DNA from: Rhizobium pisi
GTDB taxonomy: Bacteria > Pseudomonadota > Alphaproteobacteria > Rhizobiales > Rhizobiaceae
Reading direction: 5' to 3'
Assembly: GCF_003938655.1 (NCBI RefSeq)
Contig: NZ_RJJT01000004.1
Location: forward strand, 1 to 64,000
Length of the DNA: 64,000 bases
Shown: one piece after another, positions 1-7,976 of the stretch
How positions within the stretch are numbered: position 1 is the first letter of the stretch
How the letters are laid out: each line of letters starts with the position of its first letter
Notes under the pieces: model-generated
Database searches by the model: none
What the model was told of the DNA's origin: nothing
The model's input: only the letters and a program-made list of their open reading frames with translations
Made by a program: the position numbers and the translations under genes

Positions 1-116
1 TCCTGCAGCAGACCGTCCGACTCGAGAGCAGCGACAAGATCGTCTCGGAACGGCGCCAGCGCACGGTTAACCGCAGACGCGGCATTGATCTCTGAAGCCG
101 ATGAAGGAGACAAAGG

Positions 117-299
117 GTGGTCATCGCTCGGCGGGAGGCCTCTTACGACGCTATCGTGCGCGCGGGGATGGCCAGTGAGATCGTGAACCAAGCCTTCGGC
201 GGCGCCACCGCGCTGCAGTCCCGGCCCACCCGTGAACGGTCGGGCAAGGCGGAGTTGCTGGCACTGATGCGCGATAGACTGGCGCATTCCAAGCTGTAG
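117..299 (+). CDS. small hypothetical protein
   Basis: A 60-residue reading frame starts at GTG (117) with a good ribosome binding site, AAGGAG, about eight bases upstream. The protein is hydrophilic and probably helical, ends in LAHSKL, and has no signal peptide or membrane segment. I do not recognise a family. It could be the surviving tail of a longer gene whose 5' part lies upstream of the window. No partner gene is evident, since the next confident gene begins 450 bases downstream. Confidence 0.4.
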   Translation: MVIARREASYDAIVRAGMASEIVNQAFGGATALQSRPTRERSGKAELLALMRDRLAHSKL

Positions 300-752
300 T
301 CATGCGATGATGGCGCCTATTTCAACGCCAGCCGAATACCCGATTTGGCTGTCCTTCCCATCGCGAAACGGCAAGATTGCTGAGCCTCCCATGCGGCACC
401 CGACGATTTCCATACTGATTAAGGCGATGCCAGGAGTTCGGTCGATCCTGCGGCTTACCTGCGCCGCGCCCATGAGATGGAGACCACCAAGACGAGGTCG
501 ACGGGTCTTTCGCATCCCGAGAGCTTTCTCCGTGCGCGTAGGAGATCTCCACGCTCACGAAAGTCTCCATAGTGCCAAACGAAGGTTAATCATCAGGCAC
601 TGTGGCGAGCGTGCTAAGGCCGCAAGGTAAGATTGGCAATTGTACAAATCTCACTGATGATTTCGGGAAGCGAAACCAAAAGACGGTTCCCGACGTTTCG
701 ATGGAACCCATGCTGCGCCCGGACCGTTGTTCCTGCTGACGGGAGAATGAGC
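300..752. other. intergenic stretch, no confident gene
   Basis: No recognisable gene. A minus-strand frame (515 down to 300, 71 residues, containing the run GIALISMEIVGCRMGG) has a protein-like C-terminal half and might be a small gene or a decayed one, but I cannot assign it a family. The plus-strand frame over the same bases is arginine- and proline-rich and reads like a shadow. Confidence 0.4.
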
Positions 753-1190
753 ATGTCAAAAACCCTTCTCTATGGCGCGACCAAGATCGACGAGACCAAC
801 AGCGCCTATGCGCCGGCCGAAAGCCTTGCAGCCTACCAATGGAAGAACCGCGTCTTCATCCTTTTTGCCGACAAGGACAATGCCCGCGCCGCCCGCCAGG
901 AAAATCAGCTGCTTGCCGACCGGGCCGGGCTCGATGAGCGCGACATCGTGGTGCTGAAGGTGTCGGGGGGCCATGTCCGGCTGCTCTTCGGCGCGGCTGG
1001 CAGTCTCGACGGTGAAGCGATCCGCCGTGACCTGGAGGCACCCGAGGAGGGCGAATTCGCTGCCTTTCTCCTCGGCAAGGACGGCACGGTCAAGCTGAAA
1101 GCCACCGAGCCGATCGCCAGCGGCGAGCTCTTCGCCATCATCGACAGCATGCCGATGCGCGCCGCCGAATCGTTGAAGCCCGACAAATAG
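753..1190 (+). CDS. DUF4174 domain protein
   Basis: A 145-residue protein with the DUF4174 pattern: an aromatic strand YQWKNRVFILFA (about residues 28-39), a run of alternating acidic and basic residues, then DIVVLKVSGG and a C-terminal strand GKDGTVKLKATEPI. The fold is predicted to be thioredoxin-like, but the family has no assigned activity. I prefer the second ATG (753) because GGGAG at 741-745 sits seven bases ahead of it; the ATG at 747 directly abuts that site. Unlike many family members it has no obvious signal peptide from this start. A small proline-rich gene follows 46 bases downstream and may be cotranscribed. Confidence 0.82.
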   Translation: MSKTLLYGATKIDETNSAYAPAESLAAYQWKNRVFILFADKDNARAARQENQLLADRAGLDERDIVVLKVSGGHVRLLFGAAGSLDGEAIRRDLEAPEEGEFAAFLLGKDGTVKLKATEPIASGELFAIIDSMPMRAAESLKPDK

Positions 1191-1236
1191 CCCGGCGAAC
1201 ATCACTCATATTGAAAATCATGAAAGGGAGGCGGTC

Positions 1237-1398
1237 ATGTCCGTGCCCAATGAACCCATTCCCGATCAGCCGCCGATGCCCGCACCGGGCTGGAAGCCGG
1301 TGCCGCCGATCAAGGAGCCGGAGCCGGACCGGCTTCCCGACGAGGCGCCGGTTCCAAATCCCGATGAGAACGACGAGCCGGCCAAGCACGTCTCCTAA
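1237..1398 (+). CDS. small proline-rich acidic protein
   Basis: A 53-residue frame starts at ATG 1237 behind a strong AAAGGGAGG site at 1223-1231. About a quarter of its residues are proline and many are glutamate or aspartate (for example WKPVPPIKEPEPDRLPDEAP), so it is probably disordered. There is no signal peptide. It follows the DUF4174 gene in the same direction, and its TAA overlaps the end of the convergent lysR-type gene by four bases. Function unknown. The strong start signal and in-frame integrity argue that it is real. Confidence 0.65.
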   Translation: MSVPNEPIPDQPPMPAPGWKPVPPIKEPEPDRLPDEAPVPNPDENDEPAKHVS

Positions 1399-2276
1399 AG
1401 GAAGATGTTCCGCTCCGCGCTGACAAGTTCCTGAAGAAAGTCGGCAACGCTCCGGACGCGCAGCAGGTCACGGGCCGTTTCATGATAGGTCGTCCAGTAA
1501 GCGCGCCGGATCGAAACATCAGGCAGGATGCGCTGGAGTTCGGGATATTGCCGGGCGATGTAGTCGTGCAGAATGCCGATGCCGGCACCTGATCGTACCG
1601 CCTCCGTCTGGCCGATCGCGGTCGAAATCTCGAAGCCTGCATCCCAGCTCCGCATCACTGCGCTGGAGAAATTCAGCGATGCGGTAAAGATCAGGTCTTC
1701 GACATAGCCGATGCGGCGATGCACCTTGAGCGCGTCGATATCGGCGGGTGCTCCCTGCGTAGCCAGATAATCGTGCGAGGCATAAAGGCCGAGCGTGTAA
1801 TCGGTGAGCTTGGAGGAGACGAGCCGGCCCTGTTCGGGTCGCTCGAGCGTGATGGCGATATCGGCCTCGCGCTGCGACAGCGAAAACGAGCGCGGCACGG
1901 GCACGAGCTGGATCTTCAGTTCCGGATGGCGCTCGATCAGCCTGCCCATGCGAGGTGCAAGAAAGGAAACGCCGAAGCCGTCGGGCGCGCCGACGCGCAC
2001 CGTTCCAGCAATTGCCGCATCGGTGTGGCCAAGATTGGCCTGAACGGCCAGCATTTCCGTTTCCATCCGTTCGGCTGAAGCAAGAAACACCTCGCCTTCC
2101 GCCGTCAGCTCGCAGCCGGTCGGCCGGCGGATGAGAAGGCGGGTCTTCAATGCCTCTTCGAGCGAAGTCAGGCGCCGCGAGAGCGTCGCGTGGTTGAGCC
2201 CCAGCCTTTTCGAGGCGGCAAGGATCTGCCCCGTACGGGCAACCGCCAGAAAGATGCGGACATCATCCCAGTTCAT
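1395..2276 (-). CDS. LysR-family transcriptional regulator
   Basis: A 293-residue LysR-type regulator. The N-terminal winged helix-turn-helix (about residues 1-60) has the usual pattern FLAVARTGQILAASKRLGLN followed by HATLSRRLTSLEEAL. The rest is a periplasmic-binding-protein-like effector domain (about 90-290). Its start codon overlaps the stop of the upstream monooxygenase gene by four bases (ATGA), so the two form one operon and the regulator is likely to respond to something the enzyme handles. It is also oriented away from mmsA, which lies about 430 bases from its start, so it could act on that promoter too; that is inference. Ligand unknown. Confidence 0.93.
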   Translation of the reverse strand: MNWDDVRIFLAVARTGQILAASKRLGLNHATLSRRLTSLEEALKTRLLIRRPTGCELTAEGEVFLASAERMETEMLAVQANLGHTDAAIAGTVRVGAPDGFGVSFLAPRMGRLIERHPELKIQLVPVPRSFSLSQREADIAITLERPEQGRLVSSKLTDYTLGLYASHDYLATQGAPADIDALKVHRRIGYVEDLIFTASLNFSSAVMRSWDAGFEISTAIGQTEAVRSGAGIGILHDYIARQYPELQRILPDVSIRRAYWTTYHETARDLLRVRSVADFLQELVSAERNIFL

Positions 2277-2587
2277 GATTTGGCGCGCATCATGATGGGA
2301 TCGACGTCGATGAGCGTCAGTGACCTCACCATGCCGGCTGTCTCATTCTTATATTTGAGAAAATGCGGCGTTTTCAGATGCGCTTCGTAAGCTTCTCTGT
2401 TGGCATAGACCTCGAGGATACGAATGCTGCTTGGATTGTCCCTGAGGCTAATCGCATTCAGCGAGAGGACGCCTTCTTCCAGGGCGACCGATGCTTCGAT
2501 CTCTTCGGCAAGAAGAACCCGATAGGCCTCGAGCATGCCTGGCTCGATTTCGAGTTCCGCCATTCTGACGACAAGGTTTCCGCTCAT
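2273..2587 (-). CDS. ABM-fold (YgiN-like) monooxygenase
   Basis: A 104-residue single-domain protein of the antibiotic biosynthesis monooxygenase superfamily: a ferredoxin-like alpha/beta fold with an N-terminal strand (VVRMAELEIEPGMLEAYRVL), a middle acidic helix, and the characteristic AHLKTPHFLKY segment. Such proteins are cofactor-free dimeric oxygenases acting on quinols, aromatic polyketides or haem, so the substrate cannot be deduced. It is the first gene of a two-gene operon with the LysR regulator and diverges from mmsA across about 120 bases. Confidence 0.8.
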   Translation of the reverse strand: MSGNLVVRMAELEIEPGMLEAYRVLLAEEIEASVALEEGVLSLNAISLRDNPSSIRILEVYANREAYEAHLKTPHFLKYKNETAGMVRSLTLIDVDPIMMRAKS

Positions 2588-2709
2588 CGGTCATTGTCCC
2601 TTTTATCGGGTGACTTCAATTCACGCACAATGGTTGCTTATATCAGCGCATTGATTTGTGCAAATTGAAGTGCGATTGTGGGGCATCCCAAAAACAGGAG
2701 GAGCATCCC

Positions 2710-4206
2710 ATGCGTGAGATCGGTCATTTCATCGGCGGCAAGCATGTTGCCGGCACCAGCGGCCGCGTGAGCAATGTCTACAATCCGGCGACCGGCGAAG
2801 TGCAGGCGACGGTGGCGCTTGCAAGTGTTGAGGAGTTGCGCGCCGCAGTCGAAAACGCCAAGGCCGCGCAGCCGAAATGGGCTGCCACCAATCCGCAGCG
2901 CCGCGCCCGCGTCTTCTTCAAGTTCGTCGAGCTCCTGAACACGCACATGGACGAGCTCGCCGAAATGCTCTCCAAGGAGCACGGCAAGACGATCGAGGAC
3001 GCCAAGGGTGACGTCATCCGCGGCCTCGAAGTCTGCGAATTCGTCTGCGGCATCCCGCATCTCGCCAAGGGCGAGTTCACCGAGGGCGCGGGTCCGGCAA
3101 TCGACATGTATTCGATCCGTCAGCCGGTCGGCATTGGCGCTGGCATCACGCCCTTCAACTTCCCCGGCATGATCCCGATGTGGATGTTTGCGCCGGCGAT
3201 TGCGTGCGGCAACGCCTTCATCCTGAAGCCCTCCGAGCGCGATCCCTCTCTGCCGATCCGTCTTGCCGAGCTGATGATCGAGGCCGGCCTGCCGGCGGGC
3301 ATCCTCAACGTCGTCAACGGTGACAAAGGCGCTGTCGACGCGATCCTCACCGATCCCGATATCGGCGCCGTCTCCTTCGTCGGCTCGACGCCGATTGCCC
3401 GCTACGTCTATGGCACAGCGGCAATGAACGGCAAGCGCGCCCAGTGCTTCGGCGGCGCCAAGAACCACATGATCATCATGCCGGATGCCGATATGGACCA
3501 GGCCGTCAACGCGCTGATGGGCGCAGGCTACGGTTCGGCCGGCGAGCGCTGCATGGCGATTTCCGTGGCCGTCCCTGTCGGCGAAGAGACCGCCAACCGT
3601 CTCGTCGAGAAGCTGACGCCGAAGATCGAATCGCTCCGCATCGGCCCGTACACCGACGACAAGGCCGACATGGGCCCGCTCGTCACCAAGGATGCCTATA
3701 ACCGTGTTCGCGGCCTCATCGACCGCGGCATCGAGGAAGGCGCCAAGCTCGTCGTCGACGGCCGCGATTTCAAGCTTCAGGGTTATGAAGACGGCTATTT
3801 CGTCGGCGGTTGCCTGTTCGACCACGTCACGCCCGAGATGGATATCTACAAGACCGAGATCTTCGGGCCTGTCCTCTCCGTCGTTCGCGCCCAGAACTAC
3901 GAGGACGCGCTGTCGCTGCCGATGAAGCACGAATACGGCAACGGCGTCGCGATCTACACCCGTGATGGCGATGCCGCCCGCGATTTCGCCTCGCGCGTCA
4001 ATATCGGCATGATCGGCATCAACGTTCCGATCCCGGTTCCGCTGGCCTACCACTCTTTCGGCGGCTGGAAGGCATCGAGCTTCGGCGACCTCAACCAGCA
4101 CGGCACGGATTCGATCAAGTTCTGGACGAAGACCAAGACCGTCACCGCCCGCTGGCCCTCCGGCATCAAGAGCGGCGCGGAATTCGTCATGCCGACGATG
4201 AAGTGA
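2710..4206 (+). CDS. mmsA: methylmalonate-semialdehyde dehydrogenase (CoA-acylating)
   Basis: A 498-residue aldehyde dehydrogenase closely matching MmsA, which converts (methyl)malonate semialdehyde plus CoA and NAD+ to propionyl- or acetyl-CoA in valine and inositol breakdown. Visible features are the Rossmann NAD site with FVGSTPIARYVY, the glycine-rich FGGAKNH loop, the catalytic cysteine in GYGSAGERCMAIS, and the family-typical PFNFPGMIPMWMF. The length is standard. I chose ATG 2710 because AGGAGGAG lies six bases upstream. The gene is monocistronic, with a strong terminator just after it. Rhizobia use this step in myo-inositol catabolism, but no iol genes are in the window. Confidence 0.95.
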   Translation: MREIGHFIGGKHVAGTSGRVSNVYNPATGEVQATVALASVEELRAAVENAKAAQPKWAATNPQRRARVFFKFVELLNTHMDELAEMLSKEHGKTIEDAKGDVIRGLEVCEFVCGIPHLAKGEFTEGAGPAIDMYSIRQPVGIGAGITPFNFPGMIPMWMFAPAIACGNAFILKPSERDPSLPIRLAELMIEAGLPAGILNVVNGDKGAVDAILTDPDIGAVSFVGSTPIARYVYGTAAMNGKRAQCFGGAKNHMIIMPDADMDQAVNALMGAGYGSAGERCMAISVAVPVGEETANRLVEKLTPKIESLRIGPYTDDKADMGPLVTKDAYNRVRGLIDRGIEEGAKLVVDGRDFKLQGYEDGYFVGGCLFDHVTPEMDIYKTEIFGPVLSVVRAQNYEDALSLPMKHEYGNGVAIYTRDGDAARDFASRVNIGMIGINVPIPVPLAYHSFGGWKASSFGDLNQHGTDSIKFWTKTKTVTARWPSGIKSGAEFVMPTMK

Positions 4207-4239
4207 TCTTCACGACACCACGATCCGCGATCTGTTATT

Positions 4240-4271
4240 CGGGGGCCTTTCGGCCCCCGATTTCTTGATTT
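4240..4271 (+). terminator. rho-independent terminator of mmsA
   Basis: A perfect 8-bp stem (CGGGGGCC at 4240-4247 pairing with GGCCCCCG at 4252-4259) closes a TTTC loop and is followed by the T-rich tract ATTTCTTGATTTT. Confidence 0.85.
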
Positions 4272-4389
4272 TAAGCCGTTGATGTCAGCCCGCCTGCCTT
4301 TCAGCTGTGCTGCCGGTCTGCGATTGCCGTTTATGGCGCCGGATTAACGTCGCGGCAAATGGCCTCATAAGCTGAATGTGATTTTCATA

Positions 4390-4428
4390 TTTTGGAATTG
4401 TTCAAAACTATCAAACAGCCTATATAGG
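4390..4428 (+). promoter_or_regulatory. predicted rirA promoter and operator
   Basis: A sigma-70-like promoter is readable: TTGTTC at 4398-4403, a 17-base spacer, and TATATA at 4421-4426 inside the palindrome CCTATATAGG (4419-4428). An inverted repeat, TTTTG (4390-4394) and CAAAA (4403-4407), overlaps the -35 element and would suit a repressor, possibly RirA itself or Irr. The regulator assignment is inference. Confidence 0.45.
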
Positions 4429-4457
4429 TCTCAACAGGCACGAGTCAGGAGATTGGC

Positions 4458-4940
4458 ATGCGGTTGACGAAGCAGACGAACTATGCGGTTCGCATGTTGA
4501 TGTATTGTGCTGCCAATGAAGGGCACCTGAGCCGGATTCCGGAAATCGCCAAGGCCTATGGCGTTTCCGAGCTCTTTCTTTTCAAGATCCTTCAGCCGCT
4601 GAACAAGGCGGGTCTCGTCGAAACCCTCCGCGGTCGCAACGGCGGCGTGCGCTTGGGTAAACCGGCCGCCGAGATCACCCTTTTCGATGTCGTGCGCGTG
4701 ACGGAAGACAGTTTCGCCATGGCCGAATGCTTCGAGGACGATGGCGTGGTCGAATGCCCGCTGGTCGACAGCTGCGGCTTGAATTCTGCCCTGCGCAAGG
4801 CGCTGAACGCCTTCTTCGCAGTGCTTTCGGAATATACCATCGACGACCTCGTCAAGGCTCGTCCGCAGATCAATTTCCTACTTGGACTGACCGGCGAGCA
4901 GCATTATCGCAAGCCTTCGGTCGTTGCCCCGGCCGCCTGA
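4458..4940 (+). CDS. rirA: Rrf2-family iron regulator RirA
   Basis: A 160-residue Rrf2-family repressor nearly identical in pattern to rhizobial RirA, the Fe-S sensor that shuts off iron uptake genes when iron is plentiful. The winged helix begins MRLTKQTNYAVRMLMYCAAN, with recognition helix VSELFLFKILQPLNKAGLVE and wing RGRNGGVRLG. The three cluster-binding cysteines are at 91, 100 and 106, in AECFEDDGVVECPLVDSCG. An AGGAG site sits six bases before the ATG. A strong terminator separates it from dppA, but the order rirA-dppABCDF matches the arrangement described in R. leguminosarum. Confidence 0.93.
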   Translation: MRLTKQTNYAVRMLMYCAANEGHLSRIPEIAKAYGVSELFLFKILQPLNKAGLVETLRGRNGGVRLGKPAAEITLFDVVRVTEDSFAMAECFEDDGVVECPLVDSCGLNSALRKALNAFFAVLSEYTIDDLVKARPQINFLLGLTGEQHYRKPSVVAPAA

Positions 4941-4964
4941 TCAAAAGCGCAGTCCAGACTTCTC

Positions 4965-4995
4965 AAACCGCGGTTGCCCTGCAATCGCGGTTTTT
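4965..4995 (+). terminator. rho-independent terminator of rirA
   Basis: A long hairpin (AAACCGCG at 4965-4972 with CGCGGTTT at 4986-4993, extended inward by GTTGC/GCAAT with one G-T pair) has a CCT loop and runs into TTTTT. The remaining sequence to dppA (4996-5279) is AT-rich, contains the palindrome TCCAGCTGGA, and presumably holds the dpp promoter. Confidence 0.82.
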
Positions 4996-5279
4996 GCTTT
5001 TGCTGGATTTCGCCGGCCTCCGAAATGCGGGGAATTGGCGGCTGCATGTCGTTCTGGGAGGTGCATTTATACCAAATGCGACAAAAATCCGGTTGTTTTT
5101 GTGCGAATATTTCCAAATAAGGCTGATTTTTGACTGAAAATTTCTAAAATTGTCCAGCTGGAAAAATTTTCTCCGTAGACCGTTGCTTTCAGTAGATAAA
5201 TGTCGTTCCATCGACCGTCGATCGGGATGCCTATCTACGGTCTCCAAACATCAAAAAAGAACAACCGGGAAACAATATT

Positions 5280-6875
5280 ATGAAAAAGATCTCTGTCCTC
5301 CTGGCAGCGACGGCCCTGATTTCCGTCATGGCGACGTCGGCCTGGTCCAAGACCCTTGTCTATTGCTCCGAGGGCTCGCCGGAAGGCTTCGACCCGAGCC
5401 TCTACACGGCAGGCACGACCTTCGACGCGTCGTCGCGTACGGTCTACAGCCGCCTCGTTGAATTCAAGCATGGCGGCACCGAGATCGAACCGGGTCTGGC
5501 CGACAGCTGGAGCGTTTCGGCTGATGGCAAGGAGTACACCTTCAAGCTTCATCCCGGCGTCAAGTTCCAGACCACCGACTTCTTCACGCCGACGCGTGAT
5601 TTCAACGCCGACGACGTCATCTTCTCCTTCGAGCGCCAGCTCAAGGCTGACAATCCGTGGAACAAGTATGTCGAAGGCGGCTCCTACGAATATGCCGCCG
5701 GCATGGGCTTCCCCGAGCTGATCAAGTCGGTCGAGAAGGTCGATGACCTCACGGTCAAGTTTGTGCTCAATCATCCCGAAGCGCCGTTCCTCGCCGACCT
5801 CGCCATGGACTTCGCCTCGATCATCTCCAAGGAATATGCAGACAAGCTCGCCGCCGACGGCAAGATGGCGCAGATGAACCAGCAGCCGCTCGGCACCGGC
5901 CCGTTCACCTTCGTTGCCTACCAGCCGGATGCCGTCATCCGCTACAAGGCGAACGAGACCTATTTCAAGGGCAAGGAAAAGATCGACGACCTGGTTTTCG
6001 CCATCACCTCTGACGCCGCCGTCCGCGCGCAGAAGCTGAAGGCCGGCGAATGCCACCTCATTCCTTATCCGAATGCGGCTGACGTCGCCGAACTCAAGAA
6101 GGACACGAACCTGACCGTGCTCGAGCAGGCAGGTCTTAACGTCTCGTATCTCGCTTACAACACCTTGATTCCGCCCTTCGACAAGGCCGAAGTCCGCAAG
6201 GCGCTGAACATGGCGATCAACAAGCAGGCAATCGTCGATGCCGTCTTCCAGGGTGCCGCGGCCGTTGCCAAGAACCCGATCCCGCCGACCATGTGGTCCT
6301 ATAACGATGCCGTCGTAGACGACAAGTACGATCCCGAAGCATCGAAGAAGATGCTGGCGGATGCCGGCGTCAAGGGTCTGAAGATGAAGATCTGGGCCAT
6401 GCCGGTTTCGCGTCCGTACATGCTGAACGCGCGTCGCGCCGCAGAACTGATGCAGGCCGACTTGGCCAAGGTCGGTGTCGATGCGGAAATCGTCACGCAT
6501 GAATGGGCCGAGTATCTGAAGCTTTCGTCCGACAAGAAGCGCGACGGTGCCGTCATTCTCGGCTGGACCGGCGACAACGGCGACCCGGACAACTTCATGG
6601 ATACGTTGCTTGGCTGCGACGCTGTCGGCGGCAACAACCGCGCTCAGTGGTGCAACAAGGAATTCGACGATCTGATGACGAAGGCCAAGGAGACGGCCGA
6701 CGTTGCCGAGCGCACGAAGGCTTATGAGCAGGCTCAGTTGATCTTCAAGAAGGAAGCGCCTTGGAATACGCTCGACCACTCGCTGGTCTTCGTTCCGATG
6801 AGCAAGAAGGTCTCGGGCTTCTTCATGGATCCGCTCGGAATTCACCGTTTCGACGGCGTGGACATTTCCGAATAA
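5280..6875 (+). CDS. dppA: dipeptide/ALA ABC transporter substrate-binding protein
   Basis: A 531-residue periplasmic solute-binding protein of family 5. A Sec signal peptide (about residues 1-23, MKKISVLLAATALISVMATS) precedes a mature start near KTLVYCSEGSPEGFDPS. The family hallmarks are present: FDASSRTVYSRLVEFKHGG, GLADSWSVSADGKEYTFKLH, and the FNADDVIFSFERQL segment. It should capture di- and tripeptides, and in R. leguminosarum the system also takes up delta-aminolaevulinate. It is the first gene of dppABCDF. A pair of hairpins follows before dppB, consistent with higher expression of the binding protein than of the membrane parts. Confidence 0.92.
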   Translation: MKKISVLLAATALISVMATSAWSKTLVYCSEGSPEGFDPSLYTAGTTFDASSRTVYSRLVEFKHGGTEIEPGLADSWSVSADGKEYTFKLHPGVKFQTTDFFTPTRDFNADDVIFSFERQLKADNPWNKYVEGGSYEYAAGMGFPELIKSVEKVDDLTVKFVLNHPEAPFLADLAMDFASIISKEYADKLAADGKMAQMNQQPLGTGPFTFVAYQPDAVIRYKANETYFKGKEKIDDLVFAITSDAAVRAQKLKAGECHLIPYPNAADVAELKKDTNLTVLEQAGLNVSYLAYNTLIPPFDKAEVRKALNMAINKQAIVDAVFQGAAAVAKNPIPPTMWSYNDAVVDDKYDPEASKKMLADAGVKGLKMKIWAMPVSRPYMLNARRAAELMQADLAKVGVDAEIVTHEWAEYLKLSSDKKRDGAVILGWTGDNGDPDNFMDTLLGCDAVGGNNRAQWCNKEFDDLMTKAKETADVAERTKAYEQAQLIFKKEAPWNTLDHSLVFVPMSKKVSGFFMDPLGIHRFDGVDISE

Positions 6876-6892
6876 TAAAAAATCTGTAAACT

Positions 6893-6942
6893 ACCCGGTC
6901 AACGCCGGGTGCGGCCGGCGGTCAGGTTCCCCTGACCGCCGG
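6893..6942 (+). promoter_or_regulatory. tandem intercistronic hairpins between dppA and dppB
   Basis: Two stem-loops sit back to back: ACCCGG (6893-6898)/CCGGGT (6905-6910), then a perfect 12-bp stem CCGGCGGTCAGG (6915-6926)/CCTGACCGCCGG (6931-6942) with a TTCC loop. No T-run follows, so this is more likely an mRNA-stabilising or partial-attenuation element than a full terminator. Confidence 0.7.
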
Positions 6943-6962
6943 AAACTATTGGAAAACCTGCC

Positions 6963-7967
6963 ATGTTGCGTTTTTTCATCGGCCGCCTCGCGGTACTGAT
7001 CCCGACATTCCTCGGCGTTTCACTGATAGCCTTCTCGTTCATCCGCCTGATCCCAGGCGACCCGGTCATGCTTTTGTCGGGTGAGCGTGTCATGGCGCCT
7101 GAACGTCACGCACAAATCATGCACGATCTCGGCTTCGACCGGCCCGTCTATGTGCAATATTTCGATTATCTCGTAAAAGTGCTGCACGGCGACCTCGGCA
7201 CCTCGATCGTCACCAAGCGGCCTGTTCTCGGCGAGTTCTTCACATTGTTCCCGGCAACGCTGGAGCTTTCGCTCTGCGCCATCATCATCGCGGTCTGTCT
7301 TGGCGTGCCCGCAGGCGTCTTTGCGGCCGTCAAGCGTGGCACCTGGTTCGATCAGGGCGTGATGGGGGTTGCCCTCATCGGTTATTCCATGCCGATCTTC
7401 TGGTGGGGCTTGCTGCTTATCATCTTCTTCTCCGGCTATCTCGGCTGGACACCGGTTTCGGGCCGCATCTCGCTGATGTATTTCTTCAAGCCGGTCACCG
7501 GCTTCATGCTGATCGACAGTCTGCTGTCGGGCCAAAAAGGCGCCTTCGCCTCGGCGGTCAGCTACCTCATCCTGCCGACCATCGTGCTGGCGACCATTCC
7601 GCTGGCCGTCATCGCGCGCCAGACACGCTCGGCAATGCTCGAGGTTCTCGGCGAAGACTATGTCCGCACCGCCCGCTCCAAGGGTCTGAAGCCGCTGCGC
7701 GTCGTCGGCGTGCATGCGCTGCGCAATGCGATGATCCCCGTCATCACCACGATCGGCCTGCAGATCGGTGTTCTTCTTGCCGGCGCCATCCTCACCGAGA
7801 CGATCTTCTCCTGGCCGGGCATCGGCAAGTGGATGGTCGATTCGGTATTCAAGCGAGACTACGCCGTGGTCCAGGGCGGACTTCTTCTGATCGCCGGCGT
7901 CATCATGATGGTCAACCTGATTGTTGATGTTCTCTACGGCTTCATCAATCCGCGTATTCGCCACTAG
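6963..7967 (+). CDS. dppB: dipeptide ABC transporter permease
   Basis: A 334-residue inner-membrane permease of the DppB/OppB type. The N-terminal segment MLRFFIGRLAVLIPTFLGVS is the first of about six membrane helices, followed by the typical FSFIRLIPGDPVMLLSGERV and a cytoplasmic coupling (EAA) loop at VLGEDYVRTARSKGLKPLRV. It pairs with DppC to form the channel for substrates delivered by DppA and is powered by DppD and DppF. Second gene of the operon; dppC starts nine bases after its stop. Confidence 0.94.
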   Translation: MLRFFIGRLAVLIPTFLGVSLIAFSFIRLIPGDPVMLLSGERVMAPERHAQIMHDLGFDRPVYVQYFDYLVKVLHGDLGTSIVTKRPVLGEFFTLFPATLELSLCAIIIAVCLGVPAGVFAAVKRGTWFDQGVMGVALIGYSMPIFWWGLLLIIFFSGYLGWTPVSGRISLMYFFKPVTGFMLIDSLLSGQKGAFASAVSYLILPTIVLATIPLAVIARQTRSAMLEVLGEDYVRTARSKGLKPLRVVGVHALRNAMIPVITTIGLQIGVLLAGAILTETIFSWPGIGKWMVDSVFKRDYAVVQGGLLLIAGVIMMVNLIVDVLYGFINPRIRH

Positions 7968-7976
7968 GAGCGGTCC

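Noticed and set aside
2638..4101. 487-residue open frame on the minus strand opposite mmsA
   Set aside because: It is a shadow of a high-G+C gene: composition is D/R/H-rich with no family motif, and the plus strand encodes a clear dehydrogenase.
5235..6845. 536-residue open frame on the minus strand opposite dppA
   Set aside because: Antisense shadow caused by codon bias; no recognisable domain, while dppA is certain.
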